Of a stretch of DNA of 64,000 nucleotides, positions 37,316-48,544 are shown piece after piece (within the stretch, counting starts at the first letter, position 1; each line of letters starts with the position of its first letter). The position numbers and the translations under genes were made by a program. Origin of the DNA: Cytidiella melzeri (taxonomy: Eukaryota; Basidiomycota; Agaricomycetes; Polyporales; Irpicaceae); contig JABYQR010000066.1 of the NCBI GenBank assembly GCA_022592445.1, positions 62,001 to 126,000 on the forward strand, in the 5' to 3' direction. The notes beneath the pieces are model-generated. The model worked only from the letters and a program-made list of their open reading frames with translations, had not been told where the DNA came from and searched no databases.

Positions 37316-38077
37316 ATCCGTACATACACAGCCAGACATCCCAACGTACCCTGGCTTCGCCTGGGCGTGTAGGCTCAAAGATGATTGAAAAAACCACAAA
37401 AAGTTCTTTGATTGTATATATATCTAACTTTCCAAAAATAGCCAGATAATCAGAGGATTGTTTACATCTCACTAACTTTCGAAAGAATTTTGCGCCGTGA
37501 AATTGGCCCATTAGTAGGAGTTGGCGCAGCGCCGCCGCTCGCAGCTCGCATCTCCGGCGTCTATCACCCCAAAGAGGAAGGTGATGTAAGCAGTCACAGT
37601 CTGTCACAGATATGCTCGCAATTGTTGTGGGTTTTTTTTGCTTGTGCTCAAGTAGCTTACATAGATCAGCCTTCAGAGTACACGAAAATCAATCATTCCG
37701 TCTTATAGTTATGAACTAAACCAAGAAACACGAGGTTCAAGTAATAAGAAAGCTTGACTGTGTTACATCTTCGTGACTACCTAATGCGGCAAGCCCCTCG
37801 GACCGGTTCCATAGCCGGCGCTGCGAGCTGCGAGCTGCGCCGCTGCGCCAACTCTGAACGACCCTAGTGTTTGTGTGACAGCAGTGACGTGACCGGCTGG
37901 CGAGTTCCAGCAGCAAGCGCTCATGGACCTCGATTGTGCCTCCACGTCGACATGGGCTTTTGGATGAACCTCACATCGGTTGTTTCCCGCCACTACGTTA
38001 TGCATTGCTTTCGGGCGTAGTCTCTTTCTCTGAACTTTGAACGCAGAACCCTTTTCCTCTGTGCAAAAACACAAAGC
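37316..38077. other. intergenic, with an inverted-repeat pair
   Basis: A GC-rich motif GTTGGCGCAGCG..GCTCGCAGCTCGCA at about 37517-37560 recurs inverted at about 37805-37848. This suggests a 340-bp MITE-like insertion or a stem. The rest is the ERO1 promoter region; no gene. Confidence 0.45.
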
Positions 38078-40077
38078 ATGCTGCGTAAACATCTCTATGT
38101 GCTCTTCTGCGCACTCCTGGCGCAACCCGTGGTCGAAGGAGCCGACTCGCAAACGTATCTGATGCCTGGGCTCGGTCCTGGGCTGGGAAAGAAGGAGAAT
38201 GTACAAGGGATACTAGAGCGTACGCCTGTAACGGAGCCGTCATGCGAACAATTTGTGCGTGTTGCTCTTTTGGAATGCTGGGTCTCGCGCTGAAGCTGTG
38301 TGTGTGTGTGTGTGTGTTTAGCCTACAGGACCGATAGAGACGACGTCGTGCGATTTCGAGACAGTGGAGAGCGTCACGGAAGGGTTGTACACGGACCTTC
38401 ATGATCTTGTTGTCACGCCCTTCTTCAAATTCTTTCGTGCGGACCTCTACCGTGAATGTCCGTTCTGGCAGGAGAACGGGTTTTGCATGAACAGGGAGTG
38501 TGCGATAACTACTGTCGACGAGGTTCGTTTCTCTTTGTTTTAAAAGTCTTCTTTGTGAACACTACTCATACATGAGGGTTCACAGAGTGAGATCCCAGAA
38601 AATTGGCGAGCAGCTGCACTCAGTAAAGTGGAGATCACGTCTAAGGATCAAGTGAGTCGTGTGGAGCACATACCCCGGCATGAGTCTCTCTGACCGTTGT
38701 TGGTCTACGTCTAGCTTCATAGACTACCAGGATGTTATTACCGAGACTCGGACTTCTGCTTCACCGACGACATGACCGAAGGGGATTACATAGACCTCTC
38801 TCTAAACCCCGAACGGTTCACAGGCTACACTGGCCCTTCCGCCCATCGTGTATGGAAGTCCATATACGAAGAGAACTGCTTTGGCATCTCTGAATTTGAC
38901 ACCCTCGGCGCCTTCTCCAAAGCGGACGGCCAAGCTGTGGGTCCCAGCGCGAGCGTATGTTTAGAGCAGCGGGTATATCACAAGATCATTTCAGGTATGT
39001 TTGGGTTGACGTACTGCAGTGCTTGGGGAAGCTGATATCGGCGGTTAGGACTGCATGCGAGTATCTCAACGCACATATGCAACGAAGACTTCAACCAGAC
39101 TACTGGCGAATGGGGACCCAACCTGCAATGCTTCATAAACCGTATAGCAACATATCCTGAACGTCTTGAGAACATTTACTTCAACACTGTCCTGCTTCTG
39201 CGGGCTGTCGCACGTATAGGGCCCTATCTTTCGGCATACGATTATTGCGGGGACGGCACACACCAAAACGACGCCTACACCCTTGAGAAGCTCAACAGCG
39301 TCATCGGGACCGCGAAGACTGTAGGCAGATTTGACGAGACAGTCTTGTTTCGCGGGGACAATGCCAACGTGAGCCATGACTCTGTTTGGTCATTCATGAC
39401 ATTTTCTGACGTTATTCGCATTCGCAAGATCTTGAAGGAGGAGTTCAAGCAGCATTTCCGCAATGTCTCAAGGATTATGGATTGTGTTGGATGTGACAAG
39501 TGTCGGCTTTGGGGCAAAATCCAGACCTCTGGCGTGGGTACTGCGTTGAAGATCTTGTTTGAGCTTGACGAGACCGCTCTCGAGTAAGCTCTTTAAGCTC
39601 TCAGACGTGGGCCCGTGGGGCTGCTGATCGACGCTGTGTTGCAGCCCGAAAATCAACCAGGCACTTCTTTCACGATCAGAAGTAGTCGCGCTCATCAACA
39701 CCTTGCATAGATTCACAGAAAGCCTCCACGCTGTGAATAACTTCCGGGTGTTGTGGCAAGAAGCGGAGAAGAGTAAACAGGAAGTGCTGCTTGATGAGAC
39801 TGTCTCTGAGGATGCACCAAAGGTTTGTCGTGGAAAATGAACCAGAGGAGATTGAAAGCTGAGCATTTCTTTCAAGCCACGCCACTCTCCCCCAAGCGAC
39901 CGGGACATGTTTGCGGGAGGACTGGTCAGCGAGATACAGCGTTTGATGCGTATATGCAAGGACGGTACGATGGAATGCGTGCGTGGTCTTGTGGTGGGCT
40001 TGACTAGCGTCGTGTCAGCTGTGTCTGGACTGTTCAAGCTGTCTGGAAAGAGCGACGTACCGCACAGTGAGCTGTAG
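38078..40077 (+). CDS. ERO1: endoplasmic reticulum oxidoreductin Ero1
   Basis: FAD-dependent thiol oxidase that re-oxidises protein disulfide isomerase in the ER. Eight exons (38078-38254, 38322-38522, 38586-38651, 38715-38994, 39049-39368, 39429-39583, 39645-39822, 39877-40077) give 525 residues. The start MLRKHLYVLFCALLAQPVVE is a signal peptide. The shuttle disulfide is in CPFWQENGFCMNREC (CxxxxC), and the active-site pair is in CVGCDKCRLWGK with the following QTSGVGTALKILFE. The FAD-binding segment NPERFTGYTGPSAHRVW is intact. Intron 39369-39428 is 60 bp and free of stops, so its removal is inferred from the splice signals and from family alignment. The last exon encodes a moderately hydrophobic stretch (LVVGLTSVVSAVSGLFKLSG) that may help membrane association. 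Confidence 0.96.
38297..38317 (+). repeat. GT dinucleotide repeat in ERO1 intron 1
   Basis: About ten GT units between donor and acceptor of the first intron. Confidence 0.9.
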
Positions 40078-40662
40078 ATCTGTCACTTGTACGGTGATTC
40101 TGGGTCGTATAGTATATTTTTATGTTGCCGTCGTACGCTATACTCGGTGGATGAGTACAACGCTGTCGATTCTGTTTGTTGTCTCTCTGGCGGTATTGAG
40201 CACTGCTCGGGATCTACACAGGTTGTTGCTCTCAGAGTTTGTGCCCCGCGCCCGCTTGTCGACTCGCTCATCAAATCCTGATCACACTGTGGCACTCTGC
40301 TTACGACCGTCATGTCGTCTTCGACACATATTCCCTTCGCTGCAACGACGCCTCTCTGCAATCAGCCACGCGTTGACCACGAATTCTGCTAGAAAATTAG
40401 CGAATACAAATACTCATCGCCGAGACAACAGGATGGCAGTTCCGGGCTATGCTTGGCGCCAACATATAGGCCCGCTCAGGCGTTGCCGCAGTGCACGCCC
40501 CTGATCGCCCATTCCTTTCATGCTGTAAGGCAAAGACCACAGCCTCCTCCTGCACAAGTCAGGTCTTATAACCCTCACCGTCGTTCGCTTTCTTTCGCAT
40601 TTCCTACTTGCCTGCTTCCTACACAGTTTTGGGCTTCCTGATTGCTGTTACCGTCCTCCGTC
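40078..40662. other. intergenic, promoter of the aspartic protease
   Basis: An open frame at 40067-40504 overlaps the ERO1 stop and has no family support; not called. The remainder is the pyrimidine-rich leader typical of the next gene. Confidence 0.5.
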
Positions 40663-42375
40663 ATGAAGCACCTGACAACGCCGCTGCTGCTCTACCTCTC
40701 CTTACTGCTCGACCTTGCTGTGCATGCGGGTGCTTTCAAAATGTACGGCGTACGGACCCCACGAGACGATGTGCCTTCGTTGGGACGGAGAGCGACCATC
40801 ACCGCTCAGCCTGACCTGCAGAACGACGCGGACCTCAAGTACTTTACCAATGTCTCAATGAACGACCAGCAGTTCCCAGTACTAATTGACACTGGGAGGT
40901 GCGCAACCACCTTCACAGCTCTTTCCTTGGCCAAATTACTCATACGCGGTGTACCTAGTTCTGACCTATACATCACGGGCAGCGTGGCCGGTGCTGGAAA
41001 CACTGGTAAAACCGCAGCAGTGCAGTATGCCATCGGCGGCGCATCTGGTCCCGTCCTCACGGCCAAAATGGATTTCGAAGGCTTTACAATCATGAACCAA
41101 GCCTTCATCTACGACAACTCTGGCAACAACCCCAGCGGTCAAGGCCTCATAGGTCTGGGTCCCGGTGGACAGTCCAATATTCACGCGGCGTTGAACAGCG
41201 AGAGTGGCGACACCCCTCTTGACCGTATCTTTAGATCCAACACGTCGACGCCGAACTATATAACGGTATATCTCGGGCGAAGTGATGACCCCACGGATCC
41301 ATTCCCTGGCGATCTCACTATTGGGAGCCCGATACCAGGCCTGGAGAATATCACGAGTCAGCCGAAGCTACCTGTCACTGTCGTCAAAGCGGGGAGTGGA
41401 CAACATTGGCAGGCGTTGTTGGACGCGGACGGTATTATAGGGCCAGACGGGCAGCCTATACCAGTCACGTCGCATGTGTCGGGGGGAGGGAAAGACAGGC
41501 TGAATTTCATCTTCGACACAGGCTTCTCGTTCCCACAAGTTCCAAAGTGCGTTTGTTCTCCTTTTTCCTACACTTCTACACCAGTCTAATGTCTCTTTTT
41601 CTTTTCGAGACCTGTCGCAGATGCGATATACGCCAGAGTGCCCGGAGCGGTGTTGACGAATGTGACCGGATTCGGAGAGGCGTACACACTTCCTTGTAAT
41701 GTCGAGCTGAACGTGACCTTCAAGTTTCAGAACGTCAGTTACCCTATCCATCCGCTGGACACTAGCGCGGACATTGGTCGCACGGATTCGGATGGAAATC
41801 CCGTCTGCTTGGGATCGTTCCAGCCCATCATGCCGGGCGCAGAGTCTTCCACCTTTGACGGCATTTTAGGCATGGGTTTTTGTACGTTTTTATCAGCACA
41901 TCACCTATGTACCGCAGCGCTCACTCGCTTCTACTTCTCAGTGCGTAATGCGTACATACTCATCAACTTTGGAGACTTTGTGGAGGGTTCCTCGTCAAAA
42001 ACGGCAGCGCCTTTCGTCCAGCTCTTGCCGCTCACGCAAGACATGGCGCAAGCTCATTCCGACTTTGTCAATGTCCGTCTCATGGGTGTCGACAACACAG
42101 GGAACTTCAAGCTCCTTCCGTCGTCTGTGCTGCCACCAGTTACAAACTACTCATCCGACGACGACGATGACGAGAGTTTCGCGGACAGGATACGTCCTTA
42201 CCTCCCGTACATCATCGCTGGCAGCGCTGTTCTTGGTCTCGTGATTGTGGCGGCCGTCATAGGTTGCCTGGTGAGCGGCAGGCGAAAAAGGTATCGCCGT
42301 CTGTATGACGCAGCTCCTCAAGGCCACGAGCACGTCGAACCATTCGAGAGATACAGGCCGAATCGTCGTTACTAA
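40663..42375 (+). CDS. membrane-anchored pepsin-like aspartic protease (A1 family)
   Basis: Four exons (40663-40898, 40959-41546, 41610-41881, 41942-42375) give 509 residues. A signal peptide (MKHLTTPLLLYLSLLLDL) is followed by the catalytic lobe. The first active-site motif DTGSSDLY appears only after removal of a 60-bp stop-free intron (40899-40958); read through, it would be DTGRCATTF and lack the conserved serines. The second active-site motif is FIFDTGFSF. Near the C-terminus an acidic run (SSDDDDDESF) precedes a transmembrane helix (YIIAGSAVLGLVIVAAVIGC) and a basic cytoplasmic tail. It is thus a type I membrane protease of the secretory pathway or plasma membrane. Several N-glycosylation sites are present. 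Substrate unknown. Confidence 0.92.
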
Positions 42376-43683
42376 AGACTCTGCATCTTGCTGTGCATCT
42401 GCTGTTATATTCTATCATTTTGCTTGGATTTTTCGACATTTAGGACATTTACTACACAATATCTAGCATGCTTGTTTAGTTCCCTTTTTCTTTTGCAAAC
42501 GCGGACTCGAATTGTATCATTTACCATTATAATACGCCTACACGATATATACCGACTCGATGACTGACAAGGTCGTGATATGGGATTCGGACTCACGACA
42601 CGGCCTTGCACGGCGATGATTATAGAAGATGGAAAGAGGCTGATTAGTAAATTAGCGGCTTACTCTCGCACTTCACCATACCACTTCCTCTCCCTCCCCT
42701 TGCGTTATTGTGTTTCAATTGCTACCATTTCTTCATCACTGCATTGCTCCTAGCACTATTGCTTGTACACTACTTTCATTTGCAACACTTTTGTTCTATT
42801 GCCCTTTGCATTGCATTGCATTGTGACCCATCGCTTCCCTTTGCTTCCCATTGCTTTGCTTTGCTTTGCATTCCCTCACTTTGCTTTGCATTGCATGGCT
42901 GCACTTTGAATTGCATCGCCTGGCCTTGCATTGTGTTGCTTTGCATTCCATCATTTCACTTTGTATTGCATTGCATTGCTTTGCATTGCATCACATTGCA
43001 TTGCTTGGCTTCACTTCGCATCACATTGCATTGCTTGGCTTCACTTCACATCTTTCTACCCAAAACTGCCCCCTGCCACCTGATTGAGGCTAGTGCTTTT
43101 GGCCTCACACTCCGAGTCCCCAATTGCACAGTCTATTGCACTTTAGCAGTTCATTGCATTGCTGCAGACAATGTGCTACTGGCATCTCCTTGCCTTCCAA
43201 TGCATTGCTATACCTCTCTCGCTCTTTTGCACCACTGTTCCTTTTGCTCCAAGCCCTGCAAATGCATCACCACTTGCCCAAGTCTTGGTGCAGCCTAGGG
43301 CTCTTAGACTCACTCGCAACATACATTCATGCATACCCTCAACCCCTGCTTACACATGTAATTGCCTCTCGCAAGGTCAGGTGTGTTTGTGCCTGGTCCC
43401 TTCATGTCCGGGGGTGTGTTAGTGTCTCAGTGCCTCGAGGCTTTCAGCCACTTCTGCAGCCTGTCACAGCAGAACGGTGACTTCCATGCCTTTGCTTCAA
43501 TCTGCTCACAATGCTCTTGCAGGTGCCAGAAAGGACTTTGTAATCTCGGACACAACCATGAAGAACCATGTTCTCTTCCTTGCTAACCTCCCCTTTGCCT
43601 CTGTGTCTTAGCCACCCCTGCACTCAAGTACAAAACCTTGAGGCTTGATGCTCATTAACCTCCTCCAGACCACTTGAGTTAGC
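42376..43683. other. intergenic with a TTGCATTGCA minisatellite
   Basis: From about 42790 to 43050 short units such as CATTGCATTGC and TTTGCTTTGCAT repeat irregularly. Long open frames here come from the repeat. The part from 43080 onward reads weakly like upstream gag of the gypsy relic that follows. Confidence 0.6.
42790..43050. repeat. degenerate minisatellite
   Basis: Irregular repetition of TTGCAT, TTGCTT and TGGCTTCACTTC units. Confidence 0.75.
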
Positions 43684-44340
43684 ATGGAAAACAAATTGGC
43701 TGCTCCTTATTGCCCATCTGGTCCTCCTGTTGCAATTTCTGTCTTGAATGGTCATGCTACGCTGACCGACCACAACTGTGATGCGCTGCAGAAAGCTGGT
43801 GGCTGTTTTAACTGCCGTCGCACGCCTATGTCTCCAGGCTGTGTGGCTCACAATTCCCGTAGCTGTCCCAGTGATCTAGCCAATGAGATTACGCCTTGCC
43901 ACGTCACCTTGCCAACTTCAAGAATGGTTAGTGCAGTTCACTTTGCAGAAGACAACCTGCCGCCTCTTTCTGTCATCTTGACTGATGACAACTTGAATGA
44001 CCTGATTGTTGTCACCATCCACGAAGCTCCTGTGTCATGGGACAATGGCAGCTCTCCGAAGATGACCTGGCTTGGTCAGCTTTACGAGGATGAAGACCTC
44101 TCTGACAACTATCTGCGTGCCCGGAATCTCTCCGCTCTTGCAACTGCCTTTGCTGTTGATGTTTTCCTTCCCTTCCTTCTTTTCTTTCTGGCCCACACTT
44201 GTTGGGACACTCATTTGGCTTACTGTCTGTCATTACCCCCGTGGCCTCAGCTCATGTGTATGCCCTTCTGAGACTCTTTTTGTGCAACTCGTCAAGTATT
44301 TTTTTTCAACTTTGTTAATTGTTTTCGCTTGACCCCAGAA
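43684..44340 (+). pseudogene. Ty3/gypsy-type gag C-terminus relic
   Basis: The frame from 43684 carries a zinc-knuckle-like motif CFNCRRTPMSPGCVAHNSRSC, spaced C-x2-C-x11-H-x4-C, and then SDLANEITP, a pattern seen in gag proteins of basidiomycete gypsy elements. An acidic region follows. Frames then lose meaning before the purine tract at about 44349-44362. No pol is left, and the 5' portion is degraded. The directly downstream LTR supports this being the 3' remains of one element. Confidence 0.55.
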
Positions 44341-44362
44341 AATGTTTTTGAACAGGGGAGAG

Positions 44363-44598
44363 TGTAACCCTGCTCACGCAGTTTATCCAATTTGTATGTA
44401 GATTATGTAATGTAGTTTGACACCGTTGTGGACAAGACGTGTGTTGAATGACTCTCTCTTCTCTACACTCTACTTTACAAACCTCTTGTACTACATACTT
44501 GCACCTGTTGTCACGCATCTGTACAATACAGTGCAATCCCATTCTTTTTCTGAACAACCGCGCACCCCAGTGAAGACAAGCTGCCAACTTGTCTTACA
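44363..44598 (+). repeat. 3' LTR of the gypsy relic, family 4
   Basis: 236 bp, begins TGTAACCCTGCTCACG and ends AACTTGTCTTACA, directly preceded by the purine tract GAACAGGGGAGAG. A diverged copy occurs at 49595-49827. Confidence 0.75.
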
Positions 44599-44883
44599 CT
44601 TTTATATCATTTTACCAGACAGATAAGCTAAAAAGAGAATTCTGAGACAAGTAATCCGTGCACAATGACAAAAGGCAGGCAGTGGGGACAAACAAATACA
44701 AACAAAAAAGTGGTGGCAAACCTAAAAATACAACGTCTTTCAAACTTACCCTACATCAGATGCAGGATTATTCAGCATGAGAAACTGTTTTAAAAACTGC
44801 AAACTACTGTAGTGGCACAACCAAAGGTTTGGGTCATGGTCACATGGCCTTCAGATATTGTCATTTTGACTGTTGATCACAGG
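44599..44883. other. no gene seen
   Basis: Repeat-flanking AT-rich spacer. Confidence 0.4.
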
Positions 44884-45644
44884 TGTCACGGAGACAAAGC
44901 TCGACGCAACTAAAAGGGACACGATGTGGAAGATGACAAAGAGGTGGTGGCAGGCTTGAAGCACAATGCTCTCACCAGCTATCAAACTTTATGCAAGTTG
45001 CTAGCCCAGTAAAGACCAAGTTAGTATTGGGTACTACTAGCTATGTAGTACAGGAGGGGTTTGCTTACCTAGCCCAATAAAGACCAAGAGGTCGAGATGG
45101 GGGCTAGGAGCGTACATGTAGCTGCTTATATAGACTTCAGGGACCTGCGCACAGACCATGTTGAGGGCAGGCTTTGCAAGAAGCCATGGGAACGAAGAAC
45201 AAAAGAACTACCTAAAGGAGAACAATAGCTATTGTCTAGACCTTGCCAAGAACTCTACCCGTGAGAGAATCTATCTAAAAGGAGACCAACTATTGTATTC
45301 CATTCCCACACCTGTGAGAACATCCTTCCATAAAGAGAACAATAAGGAAAGAACAATAAGGAGCCCATGTGGACAGTATCTATGACGTCAAACCCTAGCT
45401 ATGGGCTGAGCCATGTGCTTGTAGCCATGTGGTCTTACTTAAGCTAAGTCACATGCCAGTGTGACGTAGTAGCAAGTAATGTGACCGTGTGGAGCGTCTA
45501 AGCCACGTGATACGGGCGCTTAATAGACGTGCAAAGGAGTTTATGTAGGAAAGGTTGCAACTGAGCTGCAGCCCGGAGTTTTACAGATAAAAACAAGAGG
45601 TAAATTGCGAAAATTAAGGGCTAGTCAGGCCATCCATGACAACA
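44884..45644 (-). repeat. LTR, family 1, reverse orientation
   Basis: 761 bp; on the plus strand begins TGTCACGGAGACAAAGC and ends CCATCCATGACAACA. It is the reverse complement of the 48210 and 4073 copies. The 5-bp flanks do not match, so it may be one end of a larger lost element or have diverged. Confidence 0.7.
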
Positions 45645-46939
45645 GGTTACAGACTGTTGTGAGCTTTTGTGTGGCTGGTGTGACTTAGGTGCTTATGGTA
45701 TTACCCAATTTGTGGGGGCATGAAGCACTCTGCTCGCGGAGGCACCTACAGATGTTCTGAATTGTTTGTTTGGTCACAGGTCACTGCATTTTCCAAGCTT
45801 CCCAATCCTCAAACGTCTGAGGGTCACAGTCACAAACTGTGAGCCTGAGATAGTGCCAGTACAGTATCTCACCAGGGAATCTAAAATATACTAGAATGAT
45901 GAGCAGGCACAGGCAAGACAAGGTGAATGACTTGATAGAGAGAAGACAAGTGGTAGATACAAGATGTAGCTACTTTTAGAGGTTTGCAATTAAACTGTGT
46001 AGTGTTGTTAACTCTGTGTAGCGTAAGTTGAACCAGCAAGGTGCTCACTCCTCAACAAAGTCAAATGTAAAGCAGACAACATGAAGATAGGGCATCTTGA
46101 TGTAAGCGTAATGTGACATAGTGCTGAAATCCAAGCTTTCAACTTTGAGCAAGCATTGTTTGTTGAGCTAAAATAGACCCAAGTTGTTCTCAATTACTAT
46201 CATCAAAATGTGACAGGTCATGTGATAATCACATGCCCCACTCAGGAATGCCCTTAGACATGGGAACAGTCCCTTTCTGCTGCAGCCAGTGTGACATTGA
46301 GTGACAGCTTCTCAGCCATGTGATGTAGTCAAATTTGACCTGGATCTATCTTAGAGAAGCTTTCGGGAGGCTCATGCAGGTATACTGGAGTTCAGTGACA
46401 CATATCATATGTATGAGTTTACTTATGAATATAGGCTGACTGAGCCTCCTCAAGGTAGCTAACAGTTACATGATGCTTATAGAATACCTATTTATAGTAT
46501 TTTGTTACTTATATATGCTTGCTTATGGTATGTGTTGAATATTGATCTCCTTTATTTGTATTCCCAATACCATGCTAGTGGAGAGGGTGTTCGATTGTGA
46601 GTTTACTGATTGGTAGTGAGAGCTCTGCCACTGATCATAAAAGCACATGCTGATGTGTTATTTACCTGTATTTGTGCATCCTTTTTGTGCTCTCCTATCT
46701 GTTTGCATATCTTTCTTTCTTTTACACTAAGTACTCACCCTTCCCTTCCGCCACCACCTCACAACCGTGTTTTACTTACTCAGACACTATTGTGAGGTTA
46801 CCACAAAATTTTTGGTCAACCCTCTGTACTCTGAGTCCCTGATATTTCACTGATTTTCTCTGCATTGATATCTTCCTCAGATTGTTGTCTACTCTGTCAG
46901 TAGTAGCGTAGCTTGGTTGTCTTGCTCTAGTTTTGTAAT
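45645..46939. other. no gene seen
   Basis: AT-rich repeat-derived sequence. From about 46540 it is homologous to 47507-47700, and the part around 46795-46990 resembles 50970-51150, so it is fragments of one old element. Confidence 0.45.
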
Positions 46940-47290
46940 GGTGCATTCCAAACATGGCTCTTTCCAGACTATCTTTGACATGGAAGTTGGTTACCAATCA
47001 CATTGGGATGTTGTGCTTGGAGCTGACTGGTGTGCTGCCACCGGGGCTTCTGTGGTTGGAGTATGATTGCTCTACCGTAGCCAAAATGTGTGCTACCAGC
47101 GACTGCATATGCAAACACTCATGTGTCACCTACTCGAGAGTGCTTTCCCAGAAGGCCAAGGAGACAAAGGAGCTGACCTTGCAAATATATTCCCCAATAT
47201 AGATAGCAACAATGTGTTAACCAAGGTCTTGCCTGTACAAGTCAGAAGCATAACTTGCACTTCTTCTACAGAGGTCCTTACCTCACATTA
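46940..47290 (+). pseudogene. gypsy-type gag/protease relic
   Basis: One frame reads FQTIFDMEVGYQSHWDVVLG followed by ADWCAATGASVVG, the kind of sequence that ends the retroviral-like protease of gypsy elements. Stops flank it on both sides. A weaker homologue lies at about 50960-51240. Function is lost. Confidence 0.5.
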
Positions 47291-47799
47291 AATGATCCTG
47301 AATTAGCATTGACATATTTTCCTCAGCATGCCGGCTTTCATGTTTGGATGAGTTTGTGATCAGGTTCACTTACAATGACTTTGTGAATCAACCTCCTTGT
47401 GTACCTATTAGATTGTCAGTTACACTCAACATAGAATGGTGGCCTGGAAACAGCAGCTACACAGCTGTTTTGAGGCCTTCTGCTAGGGTGTGGAAGATTC
47501 TCAATAACATGCTAGTGGAGAAGGTGTTTGAGTCTGAGTTTACTGATCAGTAGTGTGAGCCCTGCCACCGAGCATAACAGCATGGGCTCCATTTCTTGTT
47601 TACCTGTATTTGTGCCTCCTTTGGGTGCTCTCCTATTGTTCTTTATATCCTCCTTCCTTGTATACCAGTGACCCTTACCAATTGCCACCAACCTGCAATC
47701 ATGTCTCATGTCTGTCACGGAGACAGAGCTTGATGCAACAAACATGGACAGAATGTGGACAACTGTGAAGCACAATGCTCTCACCAGCTATCAGACTTT

Positions 47800-48169
47800 G
47801 TTGAATATAGTTTGGACGCGCACTCCGTCGTTTGTATATTATTTCCTTTTTCGTCTTGATGCTTCCGTCTTCCCCTAACGCACGGACGTCGACAGTATAT
47901 ATACGAACTGTCTCCGTATCGAAGCACCTCAGAGCTTTCGACCATACTCTGAGGTGTAAGTGTATTCATCTACTTTGTAGTTGTACTGTACTGATTCTTT
48001 GTAAAGTATTGACACTAGGTGTCATAGGTAAATACAGAGCTTTCGACCATACTCTGAGGTTATTGACACTAGGTGTCATAGGTCGAGTACGTGGCATCCG
48101 ATAGGTATATCAGAGCCGGCGCTTGCGTAGCGCCCTGCGTACAAGGAAGTTCCTCGTGAGGACTTCTTT
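47800..48169 (+). mobile_element. copia-like LTR fragment with primer-binding site
   Basis: Begins (T)GTTGAATATAG and contains a GTATATATACG box near 47895. The segments AGCTTTCGACCATACTCTGA and TATTGACACTAGGTGTCATA are each present twice. A TATCAGAGCCGGCGC site near 48108 is typical of copia primer binding. AGACTTT flanks the piece on both sides (47793-47799 and 48170-48176). It is inserted into a reversed family-1 LTR remnant that starts at 47713. Confidence 0.55.
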
Positions 48170-48544
48170 AGACTTTATACAAGTTGCTAGCCCAGTACTA
48201 CCTGCTATGTGTTGTGGATGGCCCGACTAGCCCTTATTTTTCTTCAATTCGCCTCTTGTTTTTATCTTTAAAACATTGGGCTGCAACCCAGATGCAACCC
48301 TCTCTGCACAAACCACTTGCATGTCTATTAAGCGCCCATATCACGTGCCTTAGATGCTCTACATGGTCATGTGACTTGCTGCTACATCACACAGGCATGT
48401 GACTCAGCTTATGTAAGACCACATGGCTACAACCACATGGCTCAGCCCATAGTTAGGGTTTGACATCATAGATACTGCTCACATAGACTCCTATTGTTCT
48501 TTCGTTATTGTTCTCTTTATGGTAGAGTGTTCTCACAGGTGTGG

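Noticed and set aside
40067..40504. 145-codon ORF after ERO1
   Set aside because: Overlaps the ERO1 stop codon and has no domain or splice support.
42708..43298. 196-codon cysteine/histidine-rich ORF
   Set aside because: A translation of the TTGCATTGCA minisatellite, not a protein-coding gene.
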